DNA of 64,000 nucleotides, taken from the NCBI RefSeq assembly GCF_001571105.1, contig NZ_BCTD01000006.1; one strand, given 5' to 3'. Shown here in pieces: positions 1-9,144 of this stretch. This DNA comes from Azotobacter vinelandii (GTDB taxonomy: Bacteria > Pseudomonadota > Gammaproteobacteria > Pseudomonadales > Pseudomonadaceae). The translations under genes were made by a program, and so were the position numbers. The number at the start of each line of letters is the position of its first letter. Position 1 is the first letter of the stretch. The notes beneath the pieces are model-generated. The model did no database searches. It saw only the letters and a list, made by a program, of their open reading frames with translations, and was not told where the DNA came from.

Positions 1-117
1 GAAATCCGTTGATCCACCCACTTGTCGTCTTATCCATTGCCGACCCCGTTCCGATTGCCTTGCAGTTCATCACGGGAACATCGAGCTGGCCATGCACAAT
101 CCAACACAATTACGAGT

Positions 118-147
118 AACTGTTATGTATTGAAAACCAGTACAGTT
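118..147. promoter_or_regulatory. candidate MocR operator (inverted repeat)
   Basis: Two 10-base arms (AACTGTTATG and CAGTACAGTT) match as an inverted repeat at 8 of 10 positions, separated by 10 bases, and lie immediately before the start of the MocR-type gene. MocR regulators commonly bind repeats in their own promoter region. That this one is bound by the adjacent product is an inference. Confidence 0.35.
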
Positions 148-154
148 GGGAAGA

Positions 155-1543
155 ATGTCAGTGAGCCAGCGCCAAACACGCATCAATGTCGTCATGGAGG
201 CGATCCGCTCGAGAATTGCCTCCCGCTCCTATCCGCCGGGCACGCGCCTGCCGTCCGTGCGCGCGCAAGCCAAGGCGATGGGAGTTTCGGTATCCACAGT
301 GGTGGAAGCCTACGAGCGGTTGGCTGCCGAGGAAGTCATCTGCGCACGTCCCGGCTCCGGGTTCTACGTCTGCGGGCCTGCCGCCCCCTTGGCTCTGTCG
401 GAGATCGGGCCGCCGCTGGATCGGGAGGTCGATCCGCTGTGGGTTTCGCGTCAGTCGCTAGAGGCGGGCGCGCCCCTGCTCAAGCCCGGTTGTGGCTGGC
501 TTCCAGCCGCGTGGATGTATGAGGCGGGAATGCGCCGGGCATTGCGGGCGACCGCAAGAGCCGACGCCGCGGTGCTTTCCGACTATGCCACACCGCTGGG
601 TTTGCCGGCGCTGCGCCAGCTTCTCGCCCGACGCATGGCCGCCGCGGACATTGAGGCACGGCCCGAACAGCTCATGCTGACCGAATCCGGCACTCAGGCC
701 ATCGACCTGATCTGCCGCTTCTTCCTAGAGGCGGGAGACACCGTACTGGTCGATGATCCCTGCTACTTCAACTTCCACGCCTTGCTGCGGGCGCATCGCG
801 TGAAGACAGTGAGCGTGCCGTTCACCCCGAACGGGCCGGACGTGGAGGCGTTCGAGGCCGCCTTGCGCGAGCATTCGCCACGTCTCTACATCACCAACTC
901 GGGCATCCATAACCCGACAGGCGCGACGCTTTCCCCAGTCATCGCACACCGGCTCCTGAAGCTGGCCGATAACACGAACCTCGTCATCGTCGAAGATGAC
1001 ATCTTCGCGGATTTCGAGGTCAGCCCGGCACCGCGCTTGGCCGCTTTCGACGGTCTTTCGCGGGTGATTCACATCGGCAGCTTTTCCAAGACCATTTCGG
1101 CCTCGCTGCGCTGCGGCTATGTCGCCGCGCGCGCCGACTGGATCGAGCGCTTGGCCGACCTCAAGATCGCGACCAGCTTCGGAGGTGGCCAACTGGCTTC
1201 TGCCATCCTGCTGGCCGCATTGACCGACAGTGGATACCGCAAGCACATGGAGGGCGTTCGCATCCGTCTGGCCGAGGCAAGGAACAAGACCATAGTCCGT
1301 CTCGATGCGATAGGCATCACACCCTGGATCATTCCGCAGGCGGGCATGTTCATCTGGTGCCGATTGCCCCGAGGCATCGATGCGGCGGATGTCGCTCGGT
1401 CCTGCCTGAGGGAAGGCGTGGTACTGGCTCCCGGCAATGTCTTCAGCCAATCGCAGGACGCGAGTGGCTTCCTGCGTTTCAATGCCGCGCAATCCATGGA
1501 CGTAAGGGTGTTCGACACCCTGGCGAGGGTCTTACCTGCTTAG
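155..1543 (+). CDS. MocR/PdxR-type GntR regulator with aminotransferase domain
   Basis: A 462-residue protein with an N-terminal GntR winged helix (about residues 8-75; the LPSVRAQAKAMGVS segment is typical) fused to a fold-type I aminotransferase-like domain (about 95-460). The PLP-binding lysine sits in GSFSKTISASLR, and NPTGATLS and VEDDIFADF are the expected cofactor-pocket motifs. Family members are usually transcription factors sensing PLP or an amino compound rather than active enzymes. The ATG at 155 is chosen over an in-frame TTG at 146 because it begins the usual GntR N-terminus. The regulated target may lie upstream of the window; none is evident here. Confidence 0.85.
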   Translation: MSVSQRQTRINVVMEAIRSRIASRSYPPGTRLPSVRAQAKAMGVSVSTVVEAYERLAAEEVICARPGSGFYVCGPAAPLALSEIGPPLDREVDPLWVSRQSLEAGAPLLKPGCGWLPAAWMYEAGMRRALRATARADAAVLSDYATPLGLPALRQLLARRMAAADIEARPEQLMLTESGTQAIDLICRFFLEAGDTVLVDDPCYFNFHALLRAHRVKTVSVPFTPNGPDVEAFEAALREHSPRLYITNSGIHNPTGATLSPVIAHRLLKLADNTNLVIVEDDIFADFEVSPAPRLAAFDGLSRVIHIGSFSKTISASLRCGYVAARADWIERLADLKIATSFGGGQLASAILLAALTDSGYRKHMEGVRIRLAEARNKTIVRLDAIGITPWIIPQAGMFIWCRLPRGIDAADVARSCLREGVVLAPGNVFSQSQDASGFLRFNAAQSMDVRVFDTLARVLPA

Positions 1544-1704
1544 TGGTCGAGCTGGCCATTACTGACGTGTCGGCGTCACGCATCACCGGGCTCTCGGGCC
1601 GCGCCCCGTGCTGCCAGTGGTGTCACGGCCATGCGGCACCAACCCTAACGCCTCGACGCACCAATCGGGTGATGATGAACGAGCCCGCCATCTGCCGGCT
1701 GGGC

Positions 1705-2499
1705 TCAGACCGCCACCGGCGCCTTGATGTGCGGATGCGACTGGTAGCCGACCAGCTCGAAGTCCTCGAAGCGGAAGGCGAACAGGTCCTTCACCCGCGG
1801 GTCGAGCTGCATGGTCGGCAGCGGCAGCGGTTCGCGGGAGAGCTGCAGGTCGGCCTGCTCCAGGTGGTTGGCGTAGAGGTGGCAGTCGCCGCCGGTCCAG
1901 ACGAACTCGCCGGGCGCAAGGCCCGTGACCTGCGCCATCATCAGGGTCAGCAGCGCGTAGCTGGCGATGTTGAAGGGCACGCCGAGGAAGATGTCCGCCG
2001 AGCGCTGGTAGAGCTGGCAGCTGAGCCGGCCATCGGCCACGTAGAACTGGAACAGCGCATGGCACGGCGGCAGCTTCATCTCGTCGATCAGCGCCGGGTT
2101 CCAGGCCGAGACGATCAGCCGGCGCGAATCCGGGTTGTCGCGGATCATGTCCACGACATTGGCTATCTGGTCGATGTGCCGGCCGTCCGGTGCCGGCCAA
2201 CTGCGCCACTGGTAGCCGTAGACCGGGCCGAGGTCGCCGTTCCCGTCGGCCCACTCGTCCCAGATCGACACGCCGTTTTCCTTCAGGTAGCGGATGTTGG
2301 TGTCGCCCTTCAGGAACCACAGCAGCTCGTGGACGATGGATTTGAGGTGGCACTTCTTGGTGGTGACCAGCGGGAAGCCCTCGGCCAGGTCGAAGCGCAT
2401 CTGGTGGCCGAACACGGAAAACGTGCCGGTGCCGGTGCGGTCGCTCTTGAAGGTGCCGTGCTCGCGCACCAGGCGCATCAGGTCGAGGTACTGTTTCAT
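1705..2499 (-). CDS. thyA: thymidylate synthase
   Basis: This 264-residue protein has the normal length for bacterial ThyA, which methylates dUMP to dTMP with methylenetetrahydrofolate in the cytosol. The N-terminus (MKQYLDLMRLVREHG), the nucleophile motif LPPCHALFQFYV, the phosphate-binding RRLIVSAWNP and the QRSADIFLGVPFNIASYA segment are all intact. It follows lgt on the same strand after a gap of about 117 bases, the arrangement seen in Pseudomonas, so it is probably the last gene of a TauE-like permease-lgt-thyA unit. Confidence 0.97.
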   Translation of the reverse strand: MKQYLDLMRLVREHGTFKSDRTGTGTFSVFGHQMRFDLAEGFPLVTTKKCHLKSIVHELLWFLKGDTNIRYLKENGVSIWDEWADGNGDLGPVYGYQWRSWPAPDGRHIDQIANVVDMIRDNPDSRRLIVSAWNPALIDEMKLPPCHALFQFYVADGRLSCQLYQRSADIFLGVPFNIASYALLTLMMAQVTGLAPGEFVWTGGDCHLYANHLEQADLQLSREPLPLPTMQLDPRVKDLFAFRFEDFELVGYQSHPHIKAPVAV

Positions 2500-2616
2500 G
2501 GGAGGGGCTGGCTGCGCGACGGAAAGGGCCGCACATTATGCCCGGACCGGCCGGTCCTCAAGAAGCCCTGGCAGTCGGCCAGGGCAGGCGTCGCGCCGGC
2601 GGCGCCTGCCGTCGCC

Positions 2617-3414
2617 TCAATGGGCGAGCCGAGCCTCGCGGCGGTAGGCCCAGGCCATCATCCCGGCGCCGCCGAGGATCATCGGCAGGCAGAGCAACTG
2701 GCCCATGGTCAGCCAGCCGAAGGCGAGGTAGCCGAGTTGGGCGTCCGGCACCCGGACGAACTCGACGATGAAGCGGAAGATGCCGTAGCAGAGGGCGAAC
2801 AGCCCGGACACCGCCATGGTCGGTCGCGGCCGGCGCGAGTAGAACCAGAGGATGGCGAACAGCGCCACGCCCTCCAGAGCGAACTGGTAGAGCTGCGAGG
2901 GATGGCGCGGCAACTGCTGCGGATCGCTGGGGAAGATCATCGCCCAGGGCAGGTCGGTGGCCTTGCCCCACAGCTCGGCATTGATGAAGTTGCCGATCCG
3001 CCCGGCACCCAGGCCGATCGGCACCAGCGGGGCGATGAAGTCCATCAGTTCGAAGAAGCCCTTGCCGTTGCGCCGGGCGAAGATCCAACTGCACAGGAGC
3101 ACGCCGAGCAACCCGCCGTGGAAGGACATGCCGCCGCGCCAGACCTGCAGGATCAGACTCGGATCGTGCAGGTAGGCCGGCAGGTCGTAGAACAGCACGT
3201 AGCCGAGCCGGCCGCCGGCGATCACCCCCAGGGCGACCCAGAACACCAGGTCGGAAAGCTTCTCGCGGCTCCATTCCGGGGCGAAACCGGCCAGGCGGCG
3301 TGCGGCCAGCCACCAGGCGCCGCCGATGCCGATCAGGTACATCAGGCCGTACCAGTGCACCTTCAGCGGGCCGAGGGCGATGGCCACGGGATCGATTTGC
3401 GGATAAGGCAGCAT
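2617..3414 (-). CDS. lgt: prolipoprotein diacylglyceryl transferase
   Basis: This 265-residue, seven-helix inner membrane enzyme transfers diacylglycerol from phosphatidylglycerol to the lipobox cysteine of prolipoproteins. The Lgt signature GAGRIGNFINAELWGK is present, as is the N-terminal WYGLMYLIGIGGAWW helix. A strong GAGGAG ribosome site precedes the ATG. It starts only about 10 bases after the stop of the TauE/SafE-type permease gene, so the two are very likely cotranscribed. Several lipoprotein substrates are encoded in this window (the genes at 45582 and 46026, possibly the one at 55613). Confidence 0.97.
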   Translation of the reverse strand: MLPYPQIDPVAIALGPLKVHWYGLMYLIGIGGAWWLAARRLAGFAPEWSREKLSDLVFWVALGVIAGGRLGYVLFYDLPAYLHDPSLILQVWRGGMSFHGGLLGVLLCSWIFARRNGKGFFELMDFIAPLVPIGLGAGRIGNFINAELWGKATDLPWAMIFPSDPQQLPRHPSQLYQFALEGVALFAILWFYSRRPRPTMAVSGLFALCYGIFRFIVEFVRVPDAQLGYLAFGWLTMGQLLCLPMILGGAGMMAWAYRREARLAH

Positions 3415-3424
3415 CCGGGACTCC

Positions 3425-4207
3425 TCAGAACAGGAAATACAGTCCGACGGCGGACAACTGCAGGGCGAACAGGCGCTTGAGCAGGCGCGGCGGCAGTCGG
3501 TGCGCCAGGTTGGCGCCGAAGCGGGCGAAGAACATGCTGGTGGCGGCGATGCCGAGCAGCGCCGGCAAGTAGACGAAGCCCAGGCTCCAGGCCGGCAGAT
3601 GGGTCTCGCTCCAGCCGACGGCCATGAAGCTCAGCGCGCTGCACAGGGCGATCGGCAGACCGCAGGCCGCCGAGGTCGCCACCGCCTGCGGCATCGGCAC
3701 GCTGCGCCAGGTCAGGAAAGGCACGGTGAGCGAGCCGCCGCCGATGCCGAAGATCGCCGAAGCCCAGCCGATCACCACGCCGGCCAGGCCGAGGGCGGAC
3801 TTGCCGGGCACCCCGCGGCTGGCCCTGGGCTTGAGGTCGAGGCCCATCTGCAGGCCGACGGCGATGGCGAACACGCCGATGATCTTCTGCAGCATCGGCC
3901 CCTGGATCGCCGCGGCGGTCAGGCTGCCGAGCACCGCACCGACGAGGATGCCGGCCGTCAGCCAGACGAACAGCGGCCAGAGTACCGCCCCCCTGCGGTG
4001 ATGGGCGATCACCGAGTTGATCGACGTGAAGACGATGGTGGCGAGCGAGGTACCTACCGCCAGGTGGGTCAACACGGCCGGATCGAAGCCCTGCGCGGTG
4101 AAACTGAACACCAGCACCGGCACTATGATTATTCCACCGCCGATGCCGAACAGTCCGGCCAGCACACCGGCCACGGCCCCCAGCGGCAGATACAGCAGAA
4201 ACTCCAT
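3425..4207 (-). CDS. TauE/SafE family sulfite-exporter-like permease
   Basis: A 260-residue hydrophobic protein with about eight membrane segments and the glycine-rich TauE/SafE repeats (GVLAGLFGIGGGIIIVPVLV near the N-terminus, FGIGGGSLTVPFL near residue 165). The family is associated with export of sulfur-containing or other organic anions, but the substrate cannot be read from the sequence. A GGGGGTAGAG stretch precedes the ATG. It is the promoter-proximal gene of the unit that continues into lgt and thyA; the same neighbours are found in Pseudomonas. Confidence 0.88.
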   Translation of the reverse strand: MEFLLYLPLGAVAGVLAGLFGIGGGIIIVPVLVFSFTAQGFDPAVLTHLAVGTSLATIVFTSINSVIAHHRRGAVLWPLFVWLTAGILVGAVLGSLTAAAIQGPMLQKIIGVFAIAVGLQMGLDLKPRASRGVPGKSALGLAGVVIGWASAIFGIGGGSLTVPFLTWRSVPMPQAVATSAACGLPIALCSALSFMAVGWSETHLPAWSLGFVYLPALLGIAATSMFFARFGANLAHRLPPRLLKRLFALQLSAVGLYFLF

Positions 4208-4329
4208 CTCTACCCCCTTTCGAAAAGCGGCATGGTACCGGAATTGGCCGGGCGATGAGGGATTCGCAGCCCTTGCCGGGTCCAGGCATCGCCGTTAGCT
4301 TCCGCCCATGACCTTCGGCAGGAAGTCCC

Positions 4330-5082
4330 ATGTGCCTGATCGTTTTCGCTTGGCGTCCCGGCCATGCCACGCCCCTGGTGCTGGCCGCCAATCGCGATGA
4401 ATTCTACGCCCGCCCTTGCCGGCCCCTGGCGGCCTGGCCGGAGGCGCCGGGCGTGCATGCCGGACGCGATCTGGAGTCCGCCGGCACCTGGCTGGGCGTC
4501 GCGCCCGACGGACGCTTCGCCGCCGTGACCAATATCCGCGACCCGAGCCAGCCACGGGGCCGGCGCAGCCGCGGCGAGCTGCCGGCCGGCTTCCTGCTCG
4601 GCGAACTGTCGCCCGAAGCCTACCTGGCGCAGGTGGCGGAGCGGGCGCGGGACTATACCGGCTTCAACCTGCTGGCCGGCACGGCCGGGGAGCTCTGGTA
4701 CTACCACGCCCGGGAAACGGCACCGCGGCGCTTGCCGGAGGGTCTCTACGGCCTTTCCAACGCCGCGCTGGACACGCCCTGGCCGAAGCTGCGCCGCGCC
4801 AAGGCGGCCCTGGCCGCGTGCCTGGAAAGGCCACGCGCGGACTGTCTGCTGGCGGCGCTGCAAGACCGAAGGCCGGCAGCGGACGCGGAGCTGCCGGACA
4901 CCGGCGTCGGCCTGGCCAGAGAACGCCTGCTCTCGAGCGTGTTCATCGCCAGTCCGGACTACGGCACCTGTTCGAGCAGCGTGCTGATCGTCGCGGCGGA
5001 CGGCTCGCGGCAACTGGTCGAGCGCCGCTTCGGCCCCAGCGGCGCCCCACTCGGCGAGGTGCGGCTCGAGCTTCCGCCCTAA
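4330..5082 (+). CDS. NRDE (TANGO2-like) family protein
   Basis: A 250-residue protein starting with the family-defining MCLIVFAWRPG and carrying the NRDE motif (LAANRDEFYARP). The cysteine at position 2 would become N-terminal after Met removal, as in Ntn-hydrolase-like members of the family. The human homologue TANGO2 has been linked to haem and lipid handling; the bacterial role is not settled. An AGGAAG ribosome site lies five bases before the ATG. Its end overlaps the stop of the convergent diguanylate cyclase gene by four bases. Confidence 0.85.
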   Translation: MCLIVFAWRPGHATPLVLAANRDEFYARPCRPLAAWPEAPGVHAGRDLESAGTWLGVAPDGRFAAVTNIRDPSQPRGRRSRGELPAGFLLGELSPEAYLAQVAERARDYTGFNLLAGTAGELWYYHARETAPRRLPEGLYGLSNAALDTPWPKLRRAKAALAACLERPRADCLLAALQDRRPAADAELPDTGVGLARERLLSSVFIASPDYGTCSSSVLIVAADGSRQLVERRFGPSGAPLGEVRLELPP

Positions 5083-6113
5083 CTGACCACGATGCAGTCC
5101 CGCTGCCGCTTGGCCTGGTAGAGCGCCGCATCCAGGCGGCGCACCAGGTCGCCCGGCGCCTCGTCCGCGACCATCTGCGCCACGGCGAAACTGGCGGTGA
5201 GCGGCATCGGCAAAGCGACATCGATCCGCCGCAGGTTCAGGCGCAGGCGCTCCGCCAGCGACCCGGCCGCCGCCGCATCGGTTTCCGGCAGCAACACGAT
5301 GAACTCCTCGCCGCCCCAGCGGGCGAAGCAATCCACGTCCCGCAGATCCTGGCGCACCGCCTGCGCGACCGCGACCAGCACCCGGTCCCCGGCCTGGTGA
5401 CCGAAACCATCGTTGATCCGCTTGAAATGGTCGAGGTCGAACATCAGTAGTGCACAGGGATGGCCATGGCGTTGCAGGCGATGCCATTCGACCTGCAGTT
5501 GCCTTTCGAGGCAGCGGCGGTTGGCGATCTGGGTAAGCGGGTCGATCTCGCTGAGACGCAGGGCCTGTGCGGCCTGCTCGGCCAGGGCCCGGTTTGCCCG
5601 GCGCAAGGCTTCGGTGCGCGCCGCCACCAGGTCTTCGAGGGCCTGGTTGAGCGCCAGCAGTTCCTGATTCTTGCGCTGCAGGGCCAGCTCGGCCAGCTTG
5701 CGCTCGTGTATGTTGCGGTGCGCGCCGATCATCCGGGTCGCCCGCCCCTCTTCATCGAACTCGACGAAACGGCCGTGATCGCTGATCCACAGGTAGTCGC
5801 CGTTGCGGCAGCGGCAGCGGTATTCCTCTGCGTAGACGGGGTGCGTCCCGTCCAGATAGGCCCGGAAGCCGCGCATGACCCGCTCGAAGTCTTCCGGGTG
5901 GATCACCTGGTGCCAGGTCAGGACGTTCTCCGGCAGGCTGTCCACGGCGTAACCGAGCATGGAATACCAGCCCGGACTGCGCTTGACGTGGTCGGTGCGG
6001 ATGTCCCAGTCCCAGATGCCGTCGCTGACGATTTCCAGCGCGAAACGCAAGGTCCGCGCGATGGCCTCGTGAGTCGCACCATAGACGCTGTCGCTAACCT
6101 TGAGGTCATCCAT
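5079..6113 (-). CDS. PAS-GGDEF diguanylate cyclase
   Basis: About 344 residues: a PAS domain with PAC segment (roughly 20-140, with DGIWDWDIRTD and the closing MIGAHRNIHERK), a coiled-coil linker (about 140-185) and a C-terminal GGDEF domain (about 185-344). The active site reads RWGGEEF, so c-di-GMP synthesis should be intact. An RxxD inhibitory site (RDVD) sits five residues upstream, predicting product inhibition. No membrane helix is visible, so the protein should be cytosolic. The ATG at 6113 has a GGAG ribosome site; a start at 6140 is possible but lacks one. Confidence 0.9.
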   Translation of the reverse strand: MDDLKVSDSVYGATHEAIARTLRFALEIVSDGIWDWDIRTDHVKRSPGWYSMLGYAVDSLPENVLTWHQVIHPEDFERVMRGFRAYLDGTHPVYAEEYRCRCRNGDYLWISDHGRFVEFDEEGRATRMIGAHRNIHERKLAELALQRKNQELLALNQALEDLVAARTEALRRANRALAEQAAQALRLSEIDPLTQIANRRCLERQLQVEWHRLQRHGHPCALLMFDLDHFKRINDGFGHQAGDRVLVAVAQAVRQDLRDVDCFARWGGEEFIVLLPETDAAAAGSLAERLRLNLRRIDVALPMPLTASFAVAQMVADEAPGDLVRRLDAALYQAKRQRDCIVVS

Positions 6114-6195
6114 AAAGCTCCGCTCCGGACTGGCCGCCAATTACGCCGCCGGAGGCGCTTCTCCGGGCCGGCGCGGCTCCAGGAGGCTGCAGGCT

Positions 6196-8475
6196 TCAGC
6201 TCTGCAGCGAAGCCACCGGATTGATCACCCGGCCAAGGCCGAGGTTGCGCAGAGCCAATTGCAGAGTGCTGTGGATGACCTGCGGGTTGTCGATGGCCAT
6301 TAGTCGATCGAGCAGCTCGCGGGCCTTGCTCAGGGTGATCTGGCGTAGCAGCCATTTGACCTTGGGCAGGTTGGTGGCGTTCATCGACAGGCTGTCAAAA
6401 CCCATCGCCATCAGCAGCACCGCCGCCGAGGGGTCGCCGGCCATCTCACCGCAGATGCTCACCGGCTTGCCTTCGGCATGGGCGTCCTGCACCACCTTGT
6501 TGAGCGCCTGCAGCACCGCCGGGTGCAGGTAGTCGTAGAGGTCGGCGACCCGCGGGTTGTTGCGGTCCACCGCCAGCAGGTACTGAGTCAGGTCGTTGGA
6601 GCCGACCGAGAGGAAGTCCACCAGGCGCGCCAGTTCGCGGGTCTGGTAGACCGCCGCGGGGATCTCCACCATCACCCCCACCGGCGGCATGGGCACGTCG
6701 GTGCCCTCGTCGCGGACCTCGCCCCAGGCGCGGTGGATCAGGTGCAGCGCCTCGTCCAGCTCATGGATCGAGGAGATCATCGGCAGGAGGACGCGCAGGT
6801 TGTTCAGCCCCTCGCTGGCCTTGAGCATGGCGCGCACCTGCACCAGGAAGATCTCCGGGTGGTCGAGGGTGACGCGGATGCCGCGCCAGCCGAGGAAGGG
6901 GTTGCTCTCCTTGATCGGGAAGTACGACAGCGACTTGTCGCCGCCGATGTCCAAGGTGCGCATGGTCACCGGCAGCGGATAGAAGGCGGACAACTGGTCG
7001 CGGTAGATCGCCAGTTGCTCCTTCTCGCTGGGAAAGCGCTCGTTGTTCATGAACGGCACTTCGGTGCGGTACAGCCCCACCCCTTCGGCACCGCGCTCCT
7101 GGGCGCGGGCGACGTCGGCCAGCAGGCCGGTGTTGACCCACAATGGCAGGCGGTGGCCGTCGAGGGTTTCGCAGGGCAGTTCGCGCAGGGCGTCGAGGCC
7201 CTGGGTCAGTTGACGCTCCTCCTCGACCAGGTCGGCGAACTGCTGGCGCAGCATGTCGCTGGGATTGGTGTAGACCTCGCCGTGGTAGCCGTCGACGATC
7301 AGGTCGATGCCGTCCATCTTCGAATAGGGCAGATCGACCACGCCCATCACCGTGGGGATGCCCATGGCGCGGGCGAGGATCGCCACGTGGGAGTTGCCCG
7401 ACCCCTGCACCGAGACCAGGCCGACCAGCTTTCCCTCGGGCAGTTCGCCGAGCATCGCCGGGCTCAGCTCCTCGCTGACCAGGATGGTGTTGTCCGCATA
7501 GACCATGGCCTGCTGGCGGGCCTGCTGCAGGTAAGCGAGCAGGCGCCGGCCGAGATCCTTGACGTCGGAGGCCCGCTCGCGCAGGTAGGCATCGTCCATC
7601 AGTTCGAAGCGCTTGACGTGCTCGTTGACCACCTGGCGCAGGGCACCCTGGGCCCACTGGCCGGTCCTGATCACCCGCTGTACCTCGCAACCCAGGGAGG
7701 CATCATCGAGCATCATCAGATAGACGTCGAACAGGGCGCGCTCCTCGGGGCGCAACTGGGTGGCGAGCTTGGCGGACAGCGCACGGATGTCGGCTCGCAC
7801 CGCCTCGAGGGCGTTGCCGAACAGTTCCAGTTCGGCCTTGAGGTCCTCGGCCGGCTTGTCCGGCACCACGTCCAGATCGGCCGGCGGCAGCACCACCACG
7901 GCCTTGCCGACGGCGACACCCGGTGCGGCCGGCACGCCGACGAAGCGCGCCTCCTGGATACCCTTGCCCTGTCGGCCGAGGCCGCGGATCGAGCCGGTGG
8001 CCTCGGCATGGGCGATGACGCCGGCGAGCTGCGCGCTCATGGTCACCAGGAAGGCCTCCTCGCCCTCGTCGAACTCGCGGCGCTCCTTTTGCTGGACGAC
8101 CAGCACGCCCATCACCCGCCGATGGTGGATGATCGGCGCGCCGAGGAAGGAAGCGTAGCGCTCCTCGCCGGTCTCGGCGAAGTAACGGTAGCGCGGATGG
8201 GCGGCGGCGTTCTCCAGGTTGAGCGGCTCCTCGCGGGTGCCGACCAGGCCCACCAGGCCCTCGTTGGAGGCCATGCTGACCTTGCCGATGGAGCGCTTGT
8301 TGAGCCCGTCAGTGGCCATCAGGACGAAGCGGTTGGTCTCCGGGTCGAGCAGATAGACCGAGCACACCTGGCTGCCCATGGCTTCCTTGACCCGCCGCAC
8401 GATGATGCCCAGCGCCGTTTTGAGATCCTTGGCGGAGTTCACTTCCTGGACGATCTTGCGCAGCGTGTTGAGCAT
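6196..8475 (-). CDS. ptsP: PEP-protein phosphotransferase PtsP (EI-Ntr)
   Basis: A 759-residue first enzyme of the nitrogen-related phosphotransferase chain, which passes phosphate from PEP to NPr (PtsO) and then PtsN. An N-terminal GAF domain (about 1-165) precedes the EI domains. The phospho-histidine motif is GSGNSHVAILARAMG. The PEP-binding barrel shows LYRTEVPFM, LDIGGDKSL and the C-terminal VSICGEMAGDP. The start at 8475 gives exactly the usual family length. It lies 23 bases after rppH on the same strand, the standard Pseudomonas rppH-ptsP pair. In Azotobacter this route has been tied to carbon/nitrogen control. Confidence 0.96.
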   Translation of the reverse strand: MLNTLRKIVQEVNSAKDLKTALGIIVRRVKEAMGSQVCSVYLLDPETNRFVLMATDGLNKRSIGKVSMASNEGLVGLVGTREEPLNLENAAAHPRYRYFAETGEERYASFLGAPIIHHRRVMGVLVVQQKERREFDEGEEAFLVTMSAQLAGVIAHAEATGSIRGLGRQGKGIQEARFVGVPAAPGVAVGKAVVVLPPADLDVVPDKPAEDLKAELELFGNALEAVRADIRALSAKLATQLRPEERALFDVYLMMLDDASLGCEVQRVIRTGQWAQGALRQVVNEHVKRFELMDDAYLRERASDVKDLGRRLLAYLQQARQQAMVYADNTILVSEELSPAMLGELPEGKLVGLVSVQGSGNSHVAILARAMGIPTVMGVVDLPYSKMDGIDLIVDGYHGEVYTNPSDMLRQQFADLVEEERQLTQGLDALRELPCETLDGHRLPLWVNTGLLADVARAQERGAEGVGLYRTEVPFMNNERFPSEKEQLAIYRDQLSAFYPLPVTMRTLDIGGDKSLSYFPIKESNPFLGWRGIRVTLDHPEIFLVQVRAMLKASEGLNNLRVLLPMISSIHELDEALHLIHRAWGEVRDEGTDVPMPPVGVMVEIPAAVYQTRELARLVDFLSVGSNDLTQYLLAVDRNNPRVADLYDYLHPAVLQALNKVVQDAHAEGKPVSICGEMAGDPSAAVLLMAMGFDSLSMNATNLPKVKWLLRQITLSKARELLDRLMAIDNPQVIHSTLQLALRNLGLGRVINPVASLQS

Positions 8476-8498
8476 GGCCCGCCTTGAGCTCCGTCTGA

Positions 8499-8978
8499 TC
8501 AATCCCGTGCCAGCAGGCGCGGTGCGAGTTCTTTCAGCGCACGCCGGTAGACCTCGCGCTTGAAGGCGACCACCTGGCCCAGCGGATACCAGTAGCTGAC
8601 CCAGCGCCAGCCATCGAACTCCGGCTTGCCGGTGAGATCCATGCGTACGCGCTGCTCGTCGGAGAGCAGGCGCAGGAGAAACCACTTCTGCTTCTGGCCG
8701 ATGCACAGCGGCTGGCTGTGCGAGCGCACCAGGCGCTGCGGCAGGCGGTAACGCAGCCAGCCACGGGTGCAGGCGAGGATCCGTACGTCCTGCGGCTCCA
8801 ATCCGACCTCCTCGTTGAGTTCGCGGAACAGCGCCTCTTCCGGCGATTCCCGTGCGTCGATGCCGCCCTGCGGAAACTGCCAGGCATCCTGGTTGATCCG
8901 CCGCGCCCAGAGCACCTGGCCAATATCATTGGTCAGGATGATGCCGACATTGGGGCGAAATCCATCGGGGTCGATCAC
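8499..8978 (-). CDS. rppH: RNA pyrophosphohydrolase
   Basis: A 159-residue Nudix hydrolase that removes pyrophosphate from mRNA 5' ends and so triggers RNase E decay. The Nudix box is complete ([20 protein letters not shown] followed by VGL). The start is a GTG at 8978 giving [15 protein letters not shown], which matches the family N-terminus and the usual length; upstream in-frame codons would add an atypical extension. It is followed after 23 bases by ptsP. Confidence 0.95.
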
Positions 8979-9144
8979 GGCAGCGAACCTTGAAAACGCA
9001 TGTGCCCGCATTGTTCCACAAAAAGGTGCGCGCCAGAAGCGGGCTGGACAAGGGGCCGGAACGCCGATGCCCTTCCGGCTCGCGCCGCACAACCGTTATG
9101 CTTCGCCGCATTCCCGACTTCCCTTCCATGACCGAGGTTCTAGC

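Noticed and set aside
1357..3480. A 707-codon plus-strand frame opposite thyA and lgt
   Set aside because: Covers three conserved genes in antisense and has low-complexity shadow composition.
6478..8487. A 669-codon plus-strand frame opposite ptsP
   Set aside because: Exact antisense of a full-length conserved ptsP with all motifs; shadow frame.
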